Part shown: positions 34,408 through 42,489 of the stretch, piece by piece
Layout: each line of letters starts with the position of its first letter
Numbering within the stretch: the stretch's first letter is position 1
NCBI RefSeq assembly: GCF_964253915.1
Contig: NZ_CAXUSG020000002.1
Span: 372,001-436,000, forward strand
From: Metarhizobium sp964253915
GTDB lineage: Bacteria; Pseudomonadota; Alphaproteobacteria; Rhizobiales; Rhizobiaceae
Length of the DNA: 64,000 nucleotides
Reading direction: 5' to 3'
Notes under the pieces: generated by a model
Databases searched by the model: none
What the model saw: the letters and a program-made list of their open reading frames with translations, nothing else
Told to the model about the DNA's origin: nothing
Translations under genes and position numbers: made by a program

Positions 34408-36210
34408 TCAGGACAGATGATGCCTTTCCTGCAAGCCGTATACGGGCGTATCGATGCCTGCCTGTCGCGCCTTCAGCTGCAACGCCAGATAAAGCGAATA
34501 GTGCCGCGACTGATGCAGGTTGCCGCCATGGAACCACAAGGCTTCCTGCTGCGTCGGCTTCCACATGTTGCGAAGCTCACCCTCCCACGGGCCGGGGTCC
34601 TTCGGCGTATCGGAGCCAAGGCCCCAGCATTTGCCGACCTTGTCGGCGACATCGCGGGAGATCAGGTCGGCGGCCCAGCCGTTCATCGAGCCGAAGCCGG
34701 TGGCATAAATGACAAGATCGGCAGGAAGCTCGGTGCCGTCCTTCAGCCGGACGCCGGTTTCCGTCAGTTGATCGACGTCGGAACCCGATTTCAGCTTGAT
34801 CGAACCATCGATGACGAGATCGCAGGCACCGACATCGATATAGTAGCCGGAACCGCGCCGCAGATATTTCATGAACAGGCCGGAGCCATCGACACCCCAG
34901 TCGTGCATGAAGCCGGCCTTCTCCAGCCTTTCATAGAAATCTGCGTCCGTCGCCTTCATCTTCTCATAGACCGGGATCTGGAACTCGTGGAGGATACGAT
35001 AAGGGACCGACGCGAAGATGAGGTCGGCTTTTCGGGTGGTCATGCCCGCAGCCGTTGCCCTCTCCGAATAGAGATCGCCCAGGCCGTACTCCATCAACGT
35101 TTCTGACCGGACGATATGGGTGGAGGAACGCTGTACCATCGTGACGTCGGCGCCGGCCTCCCAGAGTGCGGCGCAGATGTCGTGGGCGGAGTTGTTCGAG
35201 CCGATCACGACGACCTTCTTGTCCTTGTAGGCATCGGGTCCGGGATGCTGGGAGGAATGCTGCTGTTCGCCCTTAAAAATATCCTGGCCCTTGAACACCG
35301 GAATATTGGCTTTCCCGGACATGCCGGTCGCAAGGATCAGCTGTTTCGGCTTGAGCACCACGGTCTCGCCGTTGCGCTCGACGGTGACGGTCCACTCCTT
35401 CGTCTTTTCGTCATAGCTTGCCGATTTGCAGGTGGTCGAGCTCCAGTAGTTCAGCTCCATGACCTTCGTGTACATTTCCAGCCAGTCACCGATCTTGTCT
35501 TTCGGGGCAAAGACCGGCCAGTTTTCCGGAAACGGGATATAGGGGAGATGATCGTACCAGACGGGATCGTGCAGGCAGAGCGACTTGTAGCGGTTGCGCC
35601 AGCTGTCGCCGGCCCTTTCGTTCTTCTCGACGATGATCGTCGGCACACCGAGCTGGCGCAGCCGTGCGCCCAGCGCGATGCCGCCCTGGCCACCGCCCAG
35701 GATGACGACATAAGGCTGCGTCTTGTAGCCGAGTTCCGCCGCTTCCTGTTCGCGTTTTTCCTTCCATGTGCGCCGGGCGCGGTCATGTCCGTGTTCGGCT
35801 CCGCGCGGCCGCATCGACCCCTTGGGCTCCTCGTGGCCCTTCAGCTCCGAGATGGTGGTGAGAAGCGTCCAGATCAGGCCGTTCTTCAGGCGGATGTGGC
35901 CATAACCCCTTGCGGCCGCCGTTTCGAACTCGAACCAGCCCTGCGTCAAGCCGTCATCATGCGTCGCCGTTTCCGTCTCATCCCTGCGAAAACGTCCCGG
36001 CCGGATGGAAGACAGCTGTTTCGATAGCATGTCGTGGATCTGGCCCTGTCCCTCCATCGTCCGAATATTCCAGGTGAAGGCCACCAGGTCCCGCCAATAG
36101 CAATCGGCCTGGAACAGGTTCACGACGGCGTCGACATCGCCTTTCTCCAAAGCGGTTCCGAGCTTGGTGAGCACGGTGTCGATCCTGGTGCCGGGGCTGT
36201 CGTCAAGCAT
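34408..36210 (-). CDS. Flavin-containing monooxygenase with N-terminal SnoaL-like domain
   Basis: This 600-residue protein has two parts. Residues 1 to about 130 look like a SnoaL/NTF2-type fold (ALEKGDVDAVVNLFQADCYWRDL). From about 165 a class B flavin monooxygenase follows: FAD motif VVILGGGQGGIALG, the FMO fingerprint FKGEQQHSSQHPG, NADPH motif VVVIGSNNSAHD, and the late ATG-type motif LVIYATGFGS. Such enzymes oxygenate nitrogen, sulphur or carbonyl carbons. ATG 36210 has GGAGATGAC upstream. A GC-rich hairpin (36431-36460) separates it from the VOC gene, so it may have its own promoter. The substrate is unknown; the low-similarity second motif (GSNNSA for GSGNSA) is a minor variation. Confidence 0.86.
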   Translation of the reverse strand: MLDDSPGTRIDTVLTKLGTALEKGDVDAVVNLFQADCYWRDLVAFTWNIRTMEGQGQIHDMLSKQLSSIRPGRFRRDETETATHDDGLTQGWFEFETAAARGYGHIRLKNGLIWTLLTTISELKGHEEPKGSMRPRGAEHGHDRARRTWKEKREQEAAELGYKTQPYVVILGGGQGGIALGARLRQLGVPTIIVEKNERAGDSWRNRYKSLCLHDPVWYDHLPYIPFPENWPVFAPKDKIGDWLEMYTKVMELNYWSSTTCKSASYDEKTKEWTVTVERNGETVVLKPKQLILATGMSGKANIPVFKGQDIFKGEQQHSSQHPGPDAYKDKKVVVIGSNNSAHDICAALWEAGADVTMVQRSSTHIVRSETLMEYGLGDLYSERATAAGMTTRKADLIFASVPYRILHEFQIPVYEKMKATDADFYERLEKAGFMHDWGVDGSGLFMKYLRRGSGYYIDVGACDLVIDGSIKLKSGSDVDQLTETGVRLKDGTELPADLVIYATGFGSMNGWAADLISRDVADKVGKCWGLGSDTPKDPGPWEGELRNMWKPTQQEALWFHGGNLHQSRHYSLYLALQLKARQAGIDTPVYGLQERHHLS

Positions 36211-36430
36211 GTCATCTCCTCCACGGTTGATTGAATGTTATCTGCAGCCGGCCGGAACTCCTCTTTCCGGCCAGACCGGGCCCGTCTGTTTCGCCAGCTC
36301 GGTCAGGATATATAGCTGCGTGCTACTGACAGGGGCCTGCCCGGTATCCTCGAATCCCAACTGCCACCCGTCAAGCTGGTTGTGGCGCTGCCAGAGACCG
36401 GCCTCCCTGACCGATCCCATATGCACCATC

Positions 36431-36460
36431 GGCCCGCCCGCAGTGGAGCGCGGGCGGGCC
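36431..36460 (-). terminator. GC-rich hairpin after the VOC gene
   Basis: GGCCCGCCCGC and its exact complement enclose an eight-base loop 17 bases beyond the VOC stop. There is no T-tract, so it may be a Rho-independent-like pause or mRNA-end stabiliser. The rest of 36211-36476 contains no gene I can support. Confidence 0.5.
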
Positions 36461-36476
36461 GACCGTTCGGTTCTGA

Positions 36477-37028
36477 TCAGATCGTCGTTTCTGCGACAAA
36501 CGCTGGATGGAAGAGGCGCGTGCGGCCCGCCGCCTTGGCCTCACGGTCAAAAACGGTGCCGTTCGGTGCCGAGACGATTTCGAGCTGCAGACCCCAGGGC
36601 GCCATGAAATAGCACCATGTCAGGCCGATGTTCGGACCTTCGGTATAGGCCGTCGGTTCGCCGAGAACCTTGACCTTGTTCGCTTTCAGGAAATCGATGG
36701 CGGCACCCATGTCATCGACATAGAAGGCCAGGTGGTGGCCGCCGACGTCGCTGTTCTTCAGCGGCACCTTCACCTGATCCGGCGCCTCATACTCGAAAAT
36801 CTCCAGATTGGTGCCATTGCCGAGGCGCACATAGCGGAATTCCTTGATGACGCAGCGCGGATCGACGTTCAGATGCACCTTCATCCAGTCGTCTGCAGCA
36901 CCGAAATTCTTCGCCGCCGTGTAGAGCACTTCTGCGCCAAGGATGTTGACGAAGAAATCGCAGGCCTCGTCGAGGTTGGGCACGGTAAAGCCGATGTGCT
37001 CCATGCCGCGCATACCGGGAATAGGCAT
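36477..37028 (-). CDS. VOC family (glyoxalase-like) protein
   Basis: This 183-residue protein has the vicinal-oxygen-chelate fold: RGMEHIGFTVPNLDEACDFFVN, then DVGGHHLAFYVDDMGAAIDFL and LQLEIVS. Histidines in MEHIGF and GHHLAF and a late glutamate (QLEIVS) could form the metal site. Relatives include glyoxalases, epimerases, dioxygenases and resistance proteins. ATG 37028 is preceded by GAGGAG. It is downstream of an FGGY kinase (86 bases), so an epimerase or lyase role on a sugar derivative is possible, but I cannot assign it. Confidence 0.82.
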   Translation of the reverse strand: MPIPGMRGMEHIGFTVPNLDEACDFFVNILGAEVLYTAAKNFGAADDWMKVHLNVDPRCVIKEFRYVRLGNGTNLEIFEYEAPDQVKVPLKNSDVGGHHLAFYVDDMGAAIDFLKANKVKVLGEPTAYTEGPNIGLTWCYFMAPWGLQLEIVSAPNGTVFDREAKAAGRTRLFHPAFVAETTI

Positions 37029-37114
37029 AGTCTGTCTCCTCTCTTTTGTTTCGGGCGTCCCCGGCTCCTCCCGGCATGGCCCGCTCGTTCGAAAGCTCAC
37101 CGTTCCGGCAAACC

Positions 37115-38683
37115 CTATTGATATTTCTGCGAGAATTCGCTCAGCGCCGCATACTGGCCGGATTTCGCGATCGCCTCGTAGATACCGCGATAGATGGCGT
37201 GCTGCTCGCCGTAGAGTTCCTGCAGTTTCTGGTTCGGCTCGAACGTGCTTTCCACCTGCACCATGGCGCCGACCGCCTCGTTGATGCTGGAAAAGGCACC
37301 GGAACCGTAAGCACCGAGGATGGCGGCGCCGAGCGCCGTGCATTCCCGCTCCTTCGTCACCGTGCTCGGCACGCCGATCACATCGGTCATGATCTGGGCG
37401 AAACCGGATGACTTGGTGCCGCCGCCGGTGAGGCGGAAATCGGTGATGCCGCCCTCGACATCGGTCTGGAATGAGTCGAACACCATCTTCATCTCATGGG
37501 CGCAGCCTTCGAGCAGCGCCCGGATCAGGTCGTGGCGCTCGTGATAGAGGCCGAGGCCGAGGAAGCCGCCGCGGGCAACCGCGTCGTAATAGGGCGTCAC
37601 CTGGCTCGCCATGAAGGAATGGAACATGGCGCCGTTGGCGCCGGGCCTGGAGCGCGCCGCCTGTTCGACCATGATCGAATAGGGGCTAAAACCGCCGCGC
37701 TGGTTGCTGGCGTCGATCTCGTTGCGGCCAAGCTGGTCGCGCCACCAGCGCAGCGAGGCGCCGAGCGAAAAGGCGCCGCCCTCGATATCCCACGCGCCGG
37801 GCACGCCGTGGCCGCCCCACCAGAGCTTGTTGCCCTTGATCTTGCTGACATCGTCGAGATGGGCGACCATGACGCCGGACGTGCCGACGGTGAACTCGGC
37901 CATGCCCTGGCGGATGACGCCGGCGCCAATCGCGGCGCATTGCTGGTCGCCGGCACCGCGGCAGAGGATCATGCCCTCAGGCAAGCCGGTGGCTTCCGCC
38001 GCGGCCCGGGAAAGACGCCCGGCCTGTGCCGCCGGGATGCTGACCGGCGGCAGGCGGTCACGACCGATGCCGCAGACGTCGAGGATGCGGTCGCTCCAGT
38101 CGAGCTTGGCGATGTCCATCATGCCGTTGAGCGTCAGCGAGGCCGGGTCGGTGGACCAGTCGTCGGCGCCCATCCGCCAGAGGAAGAATTCCTGGCCGTT
38201 GACGAACCAGCGGGTTTTTTCGAACAACTCCGGCCGGTTTTCCCGCAGCCAGACGATTTTTGCCGCCGACCAGAGCGGGCTGATCGCCATGCCGGTGTGC
38301 TTCTGGTGTTCCTCCGGCGTGAAGGCCGCATGGATGGCCTCGACGCTCTTCAGCGCCCGGCCGCAATTCCAGACCAGCGAATTCATCAGCGGCACACGGT
38401 TTTCGTCCAGAATCCCGAAGGTGCCGCGCTGGCTGGACAGGCCGACGGAATGATAGGCGGCTGCCGGCAGATCCGCCTTTGCCACCGCCTGACGCGTCGC
38501 CGAGCATATGCCGGCCCAAACATCGTCAAGGCTCTGCTCGATCCAGCCCGGTTGGGGCGAACTGCAACTATATTCCTGGTAACCATTGCCGAGCGCATTG
38601 CCATGCTCGTCGAAAATGATCACCGTGCAGCCCGTCGTGCCGGCATCGATACCGACAAACGCTCTTTTTACTGCCGATGTCAT
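37115..38683 (-). CDS. FGGY family carbohydrate kinase
   Basis: This 522-residue sugar kinase has FVGIDAGTTGCTVIIFD as phosphate-1 motif, SSQRGTFGILDE, the ATP-region TVGTSGVMVAH and the C-terminal DFRLTGGGTKSSGFAQIM. It resembles xylulokinase and ribulokinase groups but no single substrate is evident. It is unlike the other kinase of this window (29639-31108) and belongs to the CUT1 importer operon: SBP, two permeases, ATPase, transglutaminase-like protein, kinase, VOC protein. It therefore likely phosphorylates the sugar brought in by that importer. Confidence 0.89.
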   Translation of the reverse strand: MTSAVKRAFVGIDAGTTGCTVIIFDEHGNALGNGYQEYSCSSPQPGWIEQSLDDVWAGICSATRQAVAKADLPAAAYHSVGLSSQRGTFGILDENRVPLMNSLVWNCGRALKSVEAIHAAFTPEEHQKHTGMAISPLWSAAKIVWLRENRPELFEKTRWFVNGQEFFLWRMGADDWSTDPASLTLNGMMDIAKLDWSDRILDVCGIGRDRLPPVSIPAAQAGRLSRAAAEATGLPEGMILCRGAGDQQCAAIGAGVIRQGMAEFTVGTSGVMVAHLDDVSKIKGNKLWWGGHGVPGAWDIEGGAFSLGASLRWWRDQLGRNEIDASNQRGGFSPYSIMVEQAARSRPGANGAMFHSFMASQVTPYYDAVARGGFLGLGLYHERHDLIRALLEGCAHEMKMVFDSFQTDVEGGITDFRLTGGGTKSSGFAQIMTDVIGVPSTVTKERECTALGAAILGAYGSGAFSSINEAVGAMVQVESTFEPNQKLQELYGEQHAIYRGIYEAIAKSGQYAALSEFSQKYQ

Positions 38684-38711
38684 GTCTGCTCCCCTCCCGA
38701 AGCTCTGAACT

Positions 38712-39323
38712 TTACCTTTTTTCCTGCGTGGCCAGCCATTCGGTCAGCAGGCGCAGGAATTCCAATCGTCTCCGGGTCTCCTCCTCCGAGAGCCCGGCGA
38801 GCAGTTTCGCTTTGGTGCCGAGGACATCGTCGTCTTCCGAACGAACGACGACCTTGGCGATCGCCTGCCGCGTATCCCCCTGCCCCGACCAGTCGCGGTC
38901 GACTTCAAAGCCCAGCCGCTCCATCTCCAGCGGCCAGGTTGCATCGAGGTGGCGGGAGCCATCGGGGCCGGAAAGCCGCACGCGGCAATGCATGTCGATG
39001 ACACCGCCTTCACGTAGCGCTGCCTGCAACGGCGGCGACATGCTGTCATGGACGGGGATGCCCGACGCGAAATCACCCTCGACGATCTCGATGACGGCCT
39101 CCTCCCCCATGCGTCGCAGAAGATCGCGCAGGATGAGATGTTTAGCCGTGCAGGCGCCGACGCCGGTCCTGAGCGCCGTCAAAGGCGTGCGGTCGGCAAC
39201 GGAGCGATAGGGCATGGACTGCACCGCCCTGTAGGCTTGAACAATGCCGGCGGTTCCCCGCTCGGTTACCCGTGCTTGCAAAAAGGCATCCAGCGCTTCG
39301 TTATAGTCAGTCTCGGTCTGCAA
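38712..39323 (-). CDS. Transglutaminase-like protein of unknown function
   Basis: This 203-residue protein is not one I can name. It has a plausible papain/transglutaminase triad: C58 in GVGACTAKHLILRDLLRRMG, H112 in VIDMHCRV and D127 in HLDATWP, spaced as in bacterial transglutaminase-like enzymes. The C-terminal part (EEETRRRLEFLRLLTEW) is helical. It starts with TTG, strongly supported by AGGAGGAAG just upstream. It lies 12 bases after the ATPase and 28 before the kinase in a sugar operon, an unusual place for such a fold. A hydrolase or amidase acting on a conjugated substrate is one guess. Confidence 0.72.
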   Translation of the reverse strand: MQTETDYNEALDAFLQARVTERGTAGIVQAYRAVQSMPYRSVADRTPLTALRTGVGACTAKHLILRDLLRRMGEEAVIEIVEGDFASGIPVHDSMSPPLQAALREGGVIDMHCRVRLSGPDGSRHLDATWPLEMERLGFEVDRDWSGQGDTRQAIAKVVVRSEDDDVLGTKAKLLAGLSEEETRRRLEFLRLLTEWLATQEKR

Positions 39324-39335
39324 TCCGCTTCCTCC

Positions 39336-40430
39336 TCAGAAGTACGCATGGCCATCCTGGCTATCGAAGACATGCCATTTCTGCCGGTTCACCGTCAGAT
39401 AGCACGGCTCTCCCGGCTTTCCGGGAAATTCCGGCGAGGTTTTCACGCGGATGCGGCAATCCTCCAGCGAGACATCGACCAGCATGTCGCCGCCCAGAAG
39501 CTCGTTGACGAAGATTTCGCCCCGGATCGCCGCGTCGTCCGGGCGCTCCATGGAAATCGACAGCGCATCCGGCCGCACGCCCATGCGGACCGCACCACCC
39601 TGCGACGAACCGTTGAGTTGCGAGACCTGACCGGCGAGCAGCGGGATCTCGAAGTTGCTGTGACGGAGCACGACGTCGTCGGCCCGCGCCGTCACGCTGC
39701 ATGTCAAAAAATTCATCGCCGGCTCGCCGACGAAGCCGGCAACCCAGGCATTCACCGGCTTGTTGAATATTTCGGAAGGCGTACCCCACTGCTGCAACTC
39801 GCCATCATGCATGACCGCGATGTAATCGGCCATCGACAGGGCCTCGAGCTGGTCATGCGTCACATAGATCATCGTCGTGCCGAGCGTGCGCTGCAGATGC
39901 TTGATTTCGCCACGCATATGCGCCCGCAGCTTGGCATCGAGGTGGGCGATCGGCTCGTCGAACAGGAAGAGTTTCGGCTCGCGGACGATGGCGCGGCCGA
40001 TGGCGACGCGTTGCTTCTGTCCACCGGACAGTTCATGGGGGCGACGGTTCAGCAGGTGGGCGATCTCCAACAGGGTCGCTGCAGCTGTTACACGCTCCTT
40101 GACCACCGTTTCGTTGACCTTGCGCAAACGCAGCGGATTGGCGATGTTGTCGAAGACCGATTTATGCGGATAAAGCGCGTAGTTTTCGAACACCATCGCC
40201 ACATCACGGTCCTTCGGCGCCAGATCGTTGATCCGCTGGTCGTCGAACTGGATGTCGCCGGCACTGATATGCTCCAGACCGGCCAGCATGCGCATGGTGG
40301 AGGACTTGCCGCAGCCCGACGGGCCGAGGATCGAGACGAAGCTGCCATCCGGGCAGATGATGTTCAGGTCTTTGACCGCCGGGGTCTCGCCGTAATATTT
40401 CCAGACGTTCTTGATGGTGACAGATGCCAT
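39336..40430 (-). CDS. Sugar ABC transporter ATP-binding protein (UgpC/MalK type)
   Basis: This 364-residue ATPase has Walker A LGPSGCGKSST, Q-loop VFENYALYPHKSV, signature LSGGQKQRVAIGRAIV, Walker B LFLFDEPIAHLDAKLR and the H-switch YVTHDQLEA. After residue 235 comes a TOBE/regulatory domain, as in MalK, UgpC and GlpS/T. The D-loop reads IAHLD rather than SNLD, a form I associate with polyol and glycerol importers of rhizobia. The gene lies 60 bases after the second permease and is part of the CUT1 operon. Only one ATPase is present, so it presumably acts as a homodimer. Confidence 0.91.
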   Translation of the reverse strand: MASVTIKNVWKYYGETPAVKDLNIICPDGSFVSILGPSGCGKSSTMRMLAGLEHISAGDIQFDDQRINDLAPKDRDVAMVFENYALYPHKSVFDNIANPLRLRKVNETVVKERVTAAATLLEIAHLLNRRPHELSGGQKQRVAIGRAIVREPKLFLFDEPIAHLDAKLRAHMRGEIKHLQRTLGTTMIYVTHDQLEALSMADYIAVMHDGELQQWGTPSEIFNKPVNAWVAGFVGEPAMNFLTCSVTARADDVVLRHSNFEIPLLAGQVSQLNGSSQGGAVRMGVRPDALSISMERPDDAAIRGEIFVNELLGGDMLVDVSLEDCRIRVKTSPEFPGKPGEPCYLTVNRQKWHVFDSQDGHAYF

Positions 40431-40490
40431 TTCAATCCTCCAAACACGGTTTTGGCGCGCGCCACGCAGCCTGGCCGACGCGCTGCCTTA

Positions 40491-41369
40491 TCATTCCTTG
40501 ACGGCACCCATGGTGAGACCGGTGACGAGATATTTGCGGATGACGAGACCGAGCGCCATCATCGGCAAGGTGGTCACCACGCCGGCGGCCATGATCGCGC
40601 CCCACTGGATATTCTGTGGCTGGACCAGTTCGCGGGTGGCGACCGGCAGCGTCTTGGCGCCGCCCGAACCGATGATCGCCGCAAACAGGAAGTCGTTCCA
40701 GGCAAACAGGATGCAGAGCACCACGAAGGCGCCAATGCCGGGAGCGACGAGCGGCAGGATAGACCGGAACGCCTGGAACCGAGTTGCGCCGTCGACCATC
40801 TGCGCTTCCTCGATGGCAAAGGGCACGTTGTCGAAGAAGCCCTTGAGGATCCAGATCGCAAACGGCAGGTTGAACGTCGTATAAGCGAGGATCAGGCCCG
40901 GCAACGTGCCGACGAGATCGAGCGAGCGGAAGATCGAGTAGAGCGGCACCATGACGGCGACGACCGGGGCCATGCGCGTCGAGATGATCCAGAAGAACAG
41001 GTCCTGCTTGCCGCGAAAATCGACGCGCGACAGGCTGTAGGCGGCAAGCGAGCCGAAGATCACCGATATGACGGCGGAGCCGCCGGCGGCGATCAGGCTG
41101 TTGGCGATGTAGGTTGCAAAACTGTTATCGACGAACAGGCTGCGATAGTGCTTCAGCGTCGGCGTGAACTCGAAGAAGATGCCGATGCCCGACCAGTCGC
41201 CGACCGCCGGAAGCTTGAACGCTTCCAGCAGATCCTTGAAGGACGATGTGAACATGACAACGAAGGGCAACAGCGTCCAGACGAGATACAGGACGACGAA
41301 GACGATCGAGGCGTACCGCGCCAGGCGTGTAAAAGGTGTTTCGTAAGAAACGACGTCACGGGATGCCAT
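40491..41369 (-). CDS. Carbohydrate ABC transporter permease (MalG type)
   Basis: This 292-residue inner-membrane permease has six predicted helices and the CUT1 EAA loop EEAQMVDGATRFQAFRSILPLVAPG shown here in part as EEAQMVDGATRFQAF. Other marks are FTSSFKDLLEAF after the first helix and SRVDFRGKQDLFFWIISTRMAP. The final KEYLVTGLTMGAVK-like end (RKYLVTGLTMGAVKE) is typical of MalG proteins. It begins 6 bases after the MalF-type gene. The two form the membrane channel of the importer. Confidence 0.9.
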   Translation of the reverse strand: MASRDVVSYETPFTRLARYASIVFVVLYLVWTLLPFVVMFTSSFKDLLEAFKLPAVGDWSGIGIFFEFTPTLKHYRSLFVDNSFATYIANSLIAAGGSAVISVIFGSLAAYSLSRVDFRGKQDLFFWIISTRMAPVVAVMVPLYSIFRSLDLVGTLPGLILAYTTFNLPFAIWILKGFFDNVPFAIEEAQMVDGATRFQAFRSILPLVAPGIGAFVVLCILFAWNDFLFAAIIGSGGAKTLPVATRELVQPQNIQWGAIMAAGVVTTLPMMALGLVIRKYLVTGLTMGAVKE

Positions 41370-41375
41370 GATGGA

Positions 41376-42374
41376 TCAGCTCCTGCCGGACTTGGGGTTT
41401 TCGAAGACCCGGACGAGGATCTTGCCGAGAATGATGGTCACCAGCAACAGCGTGAGCGCGATGGCCGCGCCACGGCCGAGCTTGAAGAACTTGAAAGCGA
41501 CCTCGAAGAGATAAACGGGCAGGATTTTCGTCGCACTGCCCGGTCCGCCGCCGGTGAGCACCAGCAGGCTGTCGATGAAGCGGAAATTGTCCATGAAGCG
41601 CAGCAAGACGGCGATCAAAAGCACCGGATAGAGGTTCGGCAGCGTTATCGAGAAGAAGTTCCGGAAGGGCGAAGCGCCGTCGACCATGTTGGCCTCAAGC
41701 TGGTCGCGCGGCACACGCTTCAGGCCGGCGAGCGCGATCAACGTGATCAGCGGCGTCCATTGCCACACATCGACGACGATGACGGCGATCATGGCGGTAT
41801 CGGCACGTGCCAGGATAGAGGCGCTGTCGAGGATGCCGAGGCTCTGCAGGATCCAGTGATACCAGCCGAAGGTGCCGTTGTAGAGAAACAGCCAGAGCAG
41901 GCCGGCAACCGCGGGCGCCATCATCATCGGCATCAGCAGCGCCGTGACCAGAAAACGCTCGTAGCGGGAATTGTTGACGACGACGGCAAGCATGACGCCG
42001 ACGGTGAGCTGCACCGCAAGGCAGATGACGCTGTATTTCAGCAGAAGCAGCCAGCCATTGATGAAGCGGCTGTCGCTGAACAGTTTCACGTAGTTCTGCA
42101 ATCCGACCCATTCGCCGCCGCCGATATCGACGTCCTGCAGCGACAGGAAGATCAGCCAGAAGAACGGATAGAGCGAGATGAAGGCAAGGATCGCGATGGC
42201 GGGCGCCATCAGGTAGAAATAATACCGCTTCGGCGCCGGCGGGTTGAAGCTGCGTGGCCTCTCCGTCACCTCGGTTCTCGGTTTTGCCTCGACCTCGCCG
42301 GAATGCGAGCGGGCACGAAAAAGCTGTACCGCGACATCGTGCGGGACAAGGGGCATATGCGATGTATCGGTCAT
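41376..42374 (-). CDS. Carbohydrate ABC transporter permease (MalF type)
   Basis: This 332-residue permease has a cytoplasmic N-terminal extension of about 50 residues rich in proline and arginine, then YYFYLMAPAIAILAFISLYPFFW as first helix (residues about 51-73). The EAA loop is LEANMVDGASPFRNFFSITLPN. LTGGGPGSATKILPVYLFE near the end is the characteristic MalF/UgpA motif. It is preceded by the binding-protein gene (115 bases) and followed closely by the MalG-type gene. Confidence 0.9.
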   Translation of the reverse strand: MTDTSHMPLVPHDVAVQLFRARSHSGEVEAKPRTEVTERPRSFNPPAPKRYYFYLMAPAIAILAFISLYPFFWLIFLSLQDVDIGGGEWVGLQNYVKLFSDSRFINGWLLLLKYSVICLAVQLTVGVMLAVVVNNSRYERFLVTALLMPMMMAPAVAGLLWLFLYNGTFGWYHWILQSLGILDSASILARADTAMIAVIVVDVWQWTPLITLIALAGLKRVPRDQLEANMVDGASPFRNFFSITLPNLYPVLLIAVLLRFMDNFRFIDSLLVLTGGGPGSATKILPVYLFEVAFKFFKLGRGAAIALTLLLVTIILGKILVRVFENPKSGRS

Positions 42375-42489
42375 GCGAATTCACTCTCGCCGGCGCTTTG
42401 TTCGTTCGGCAGCAGAACAAAGCAGTCAGGGGTGGCAAGGGCCGGCAGCAGCGGTAAAGCTGCTGCCGGCCGGTGATCGTCGCAACGGA

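Noticed and set aside
39048..42476. Open frame of more than 1100 codons on the plus strand
   Set aside because: It lies antisense to four well-supported genes of an ABC operon and is rich in Asp, Arg, His and Gln, the usual product of reading high-GC coding DNA in the opposite frame.
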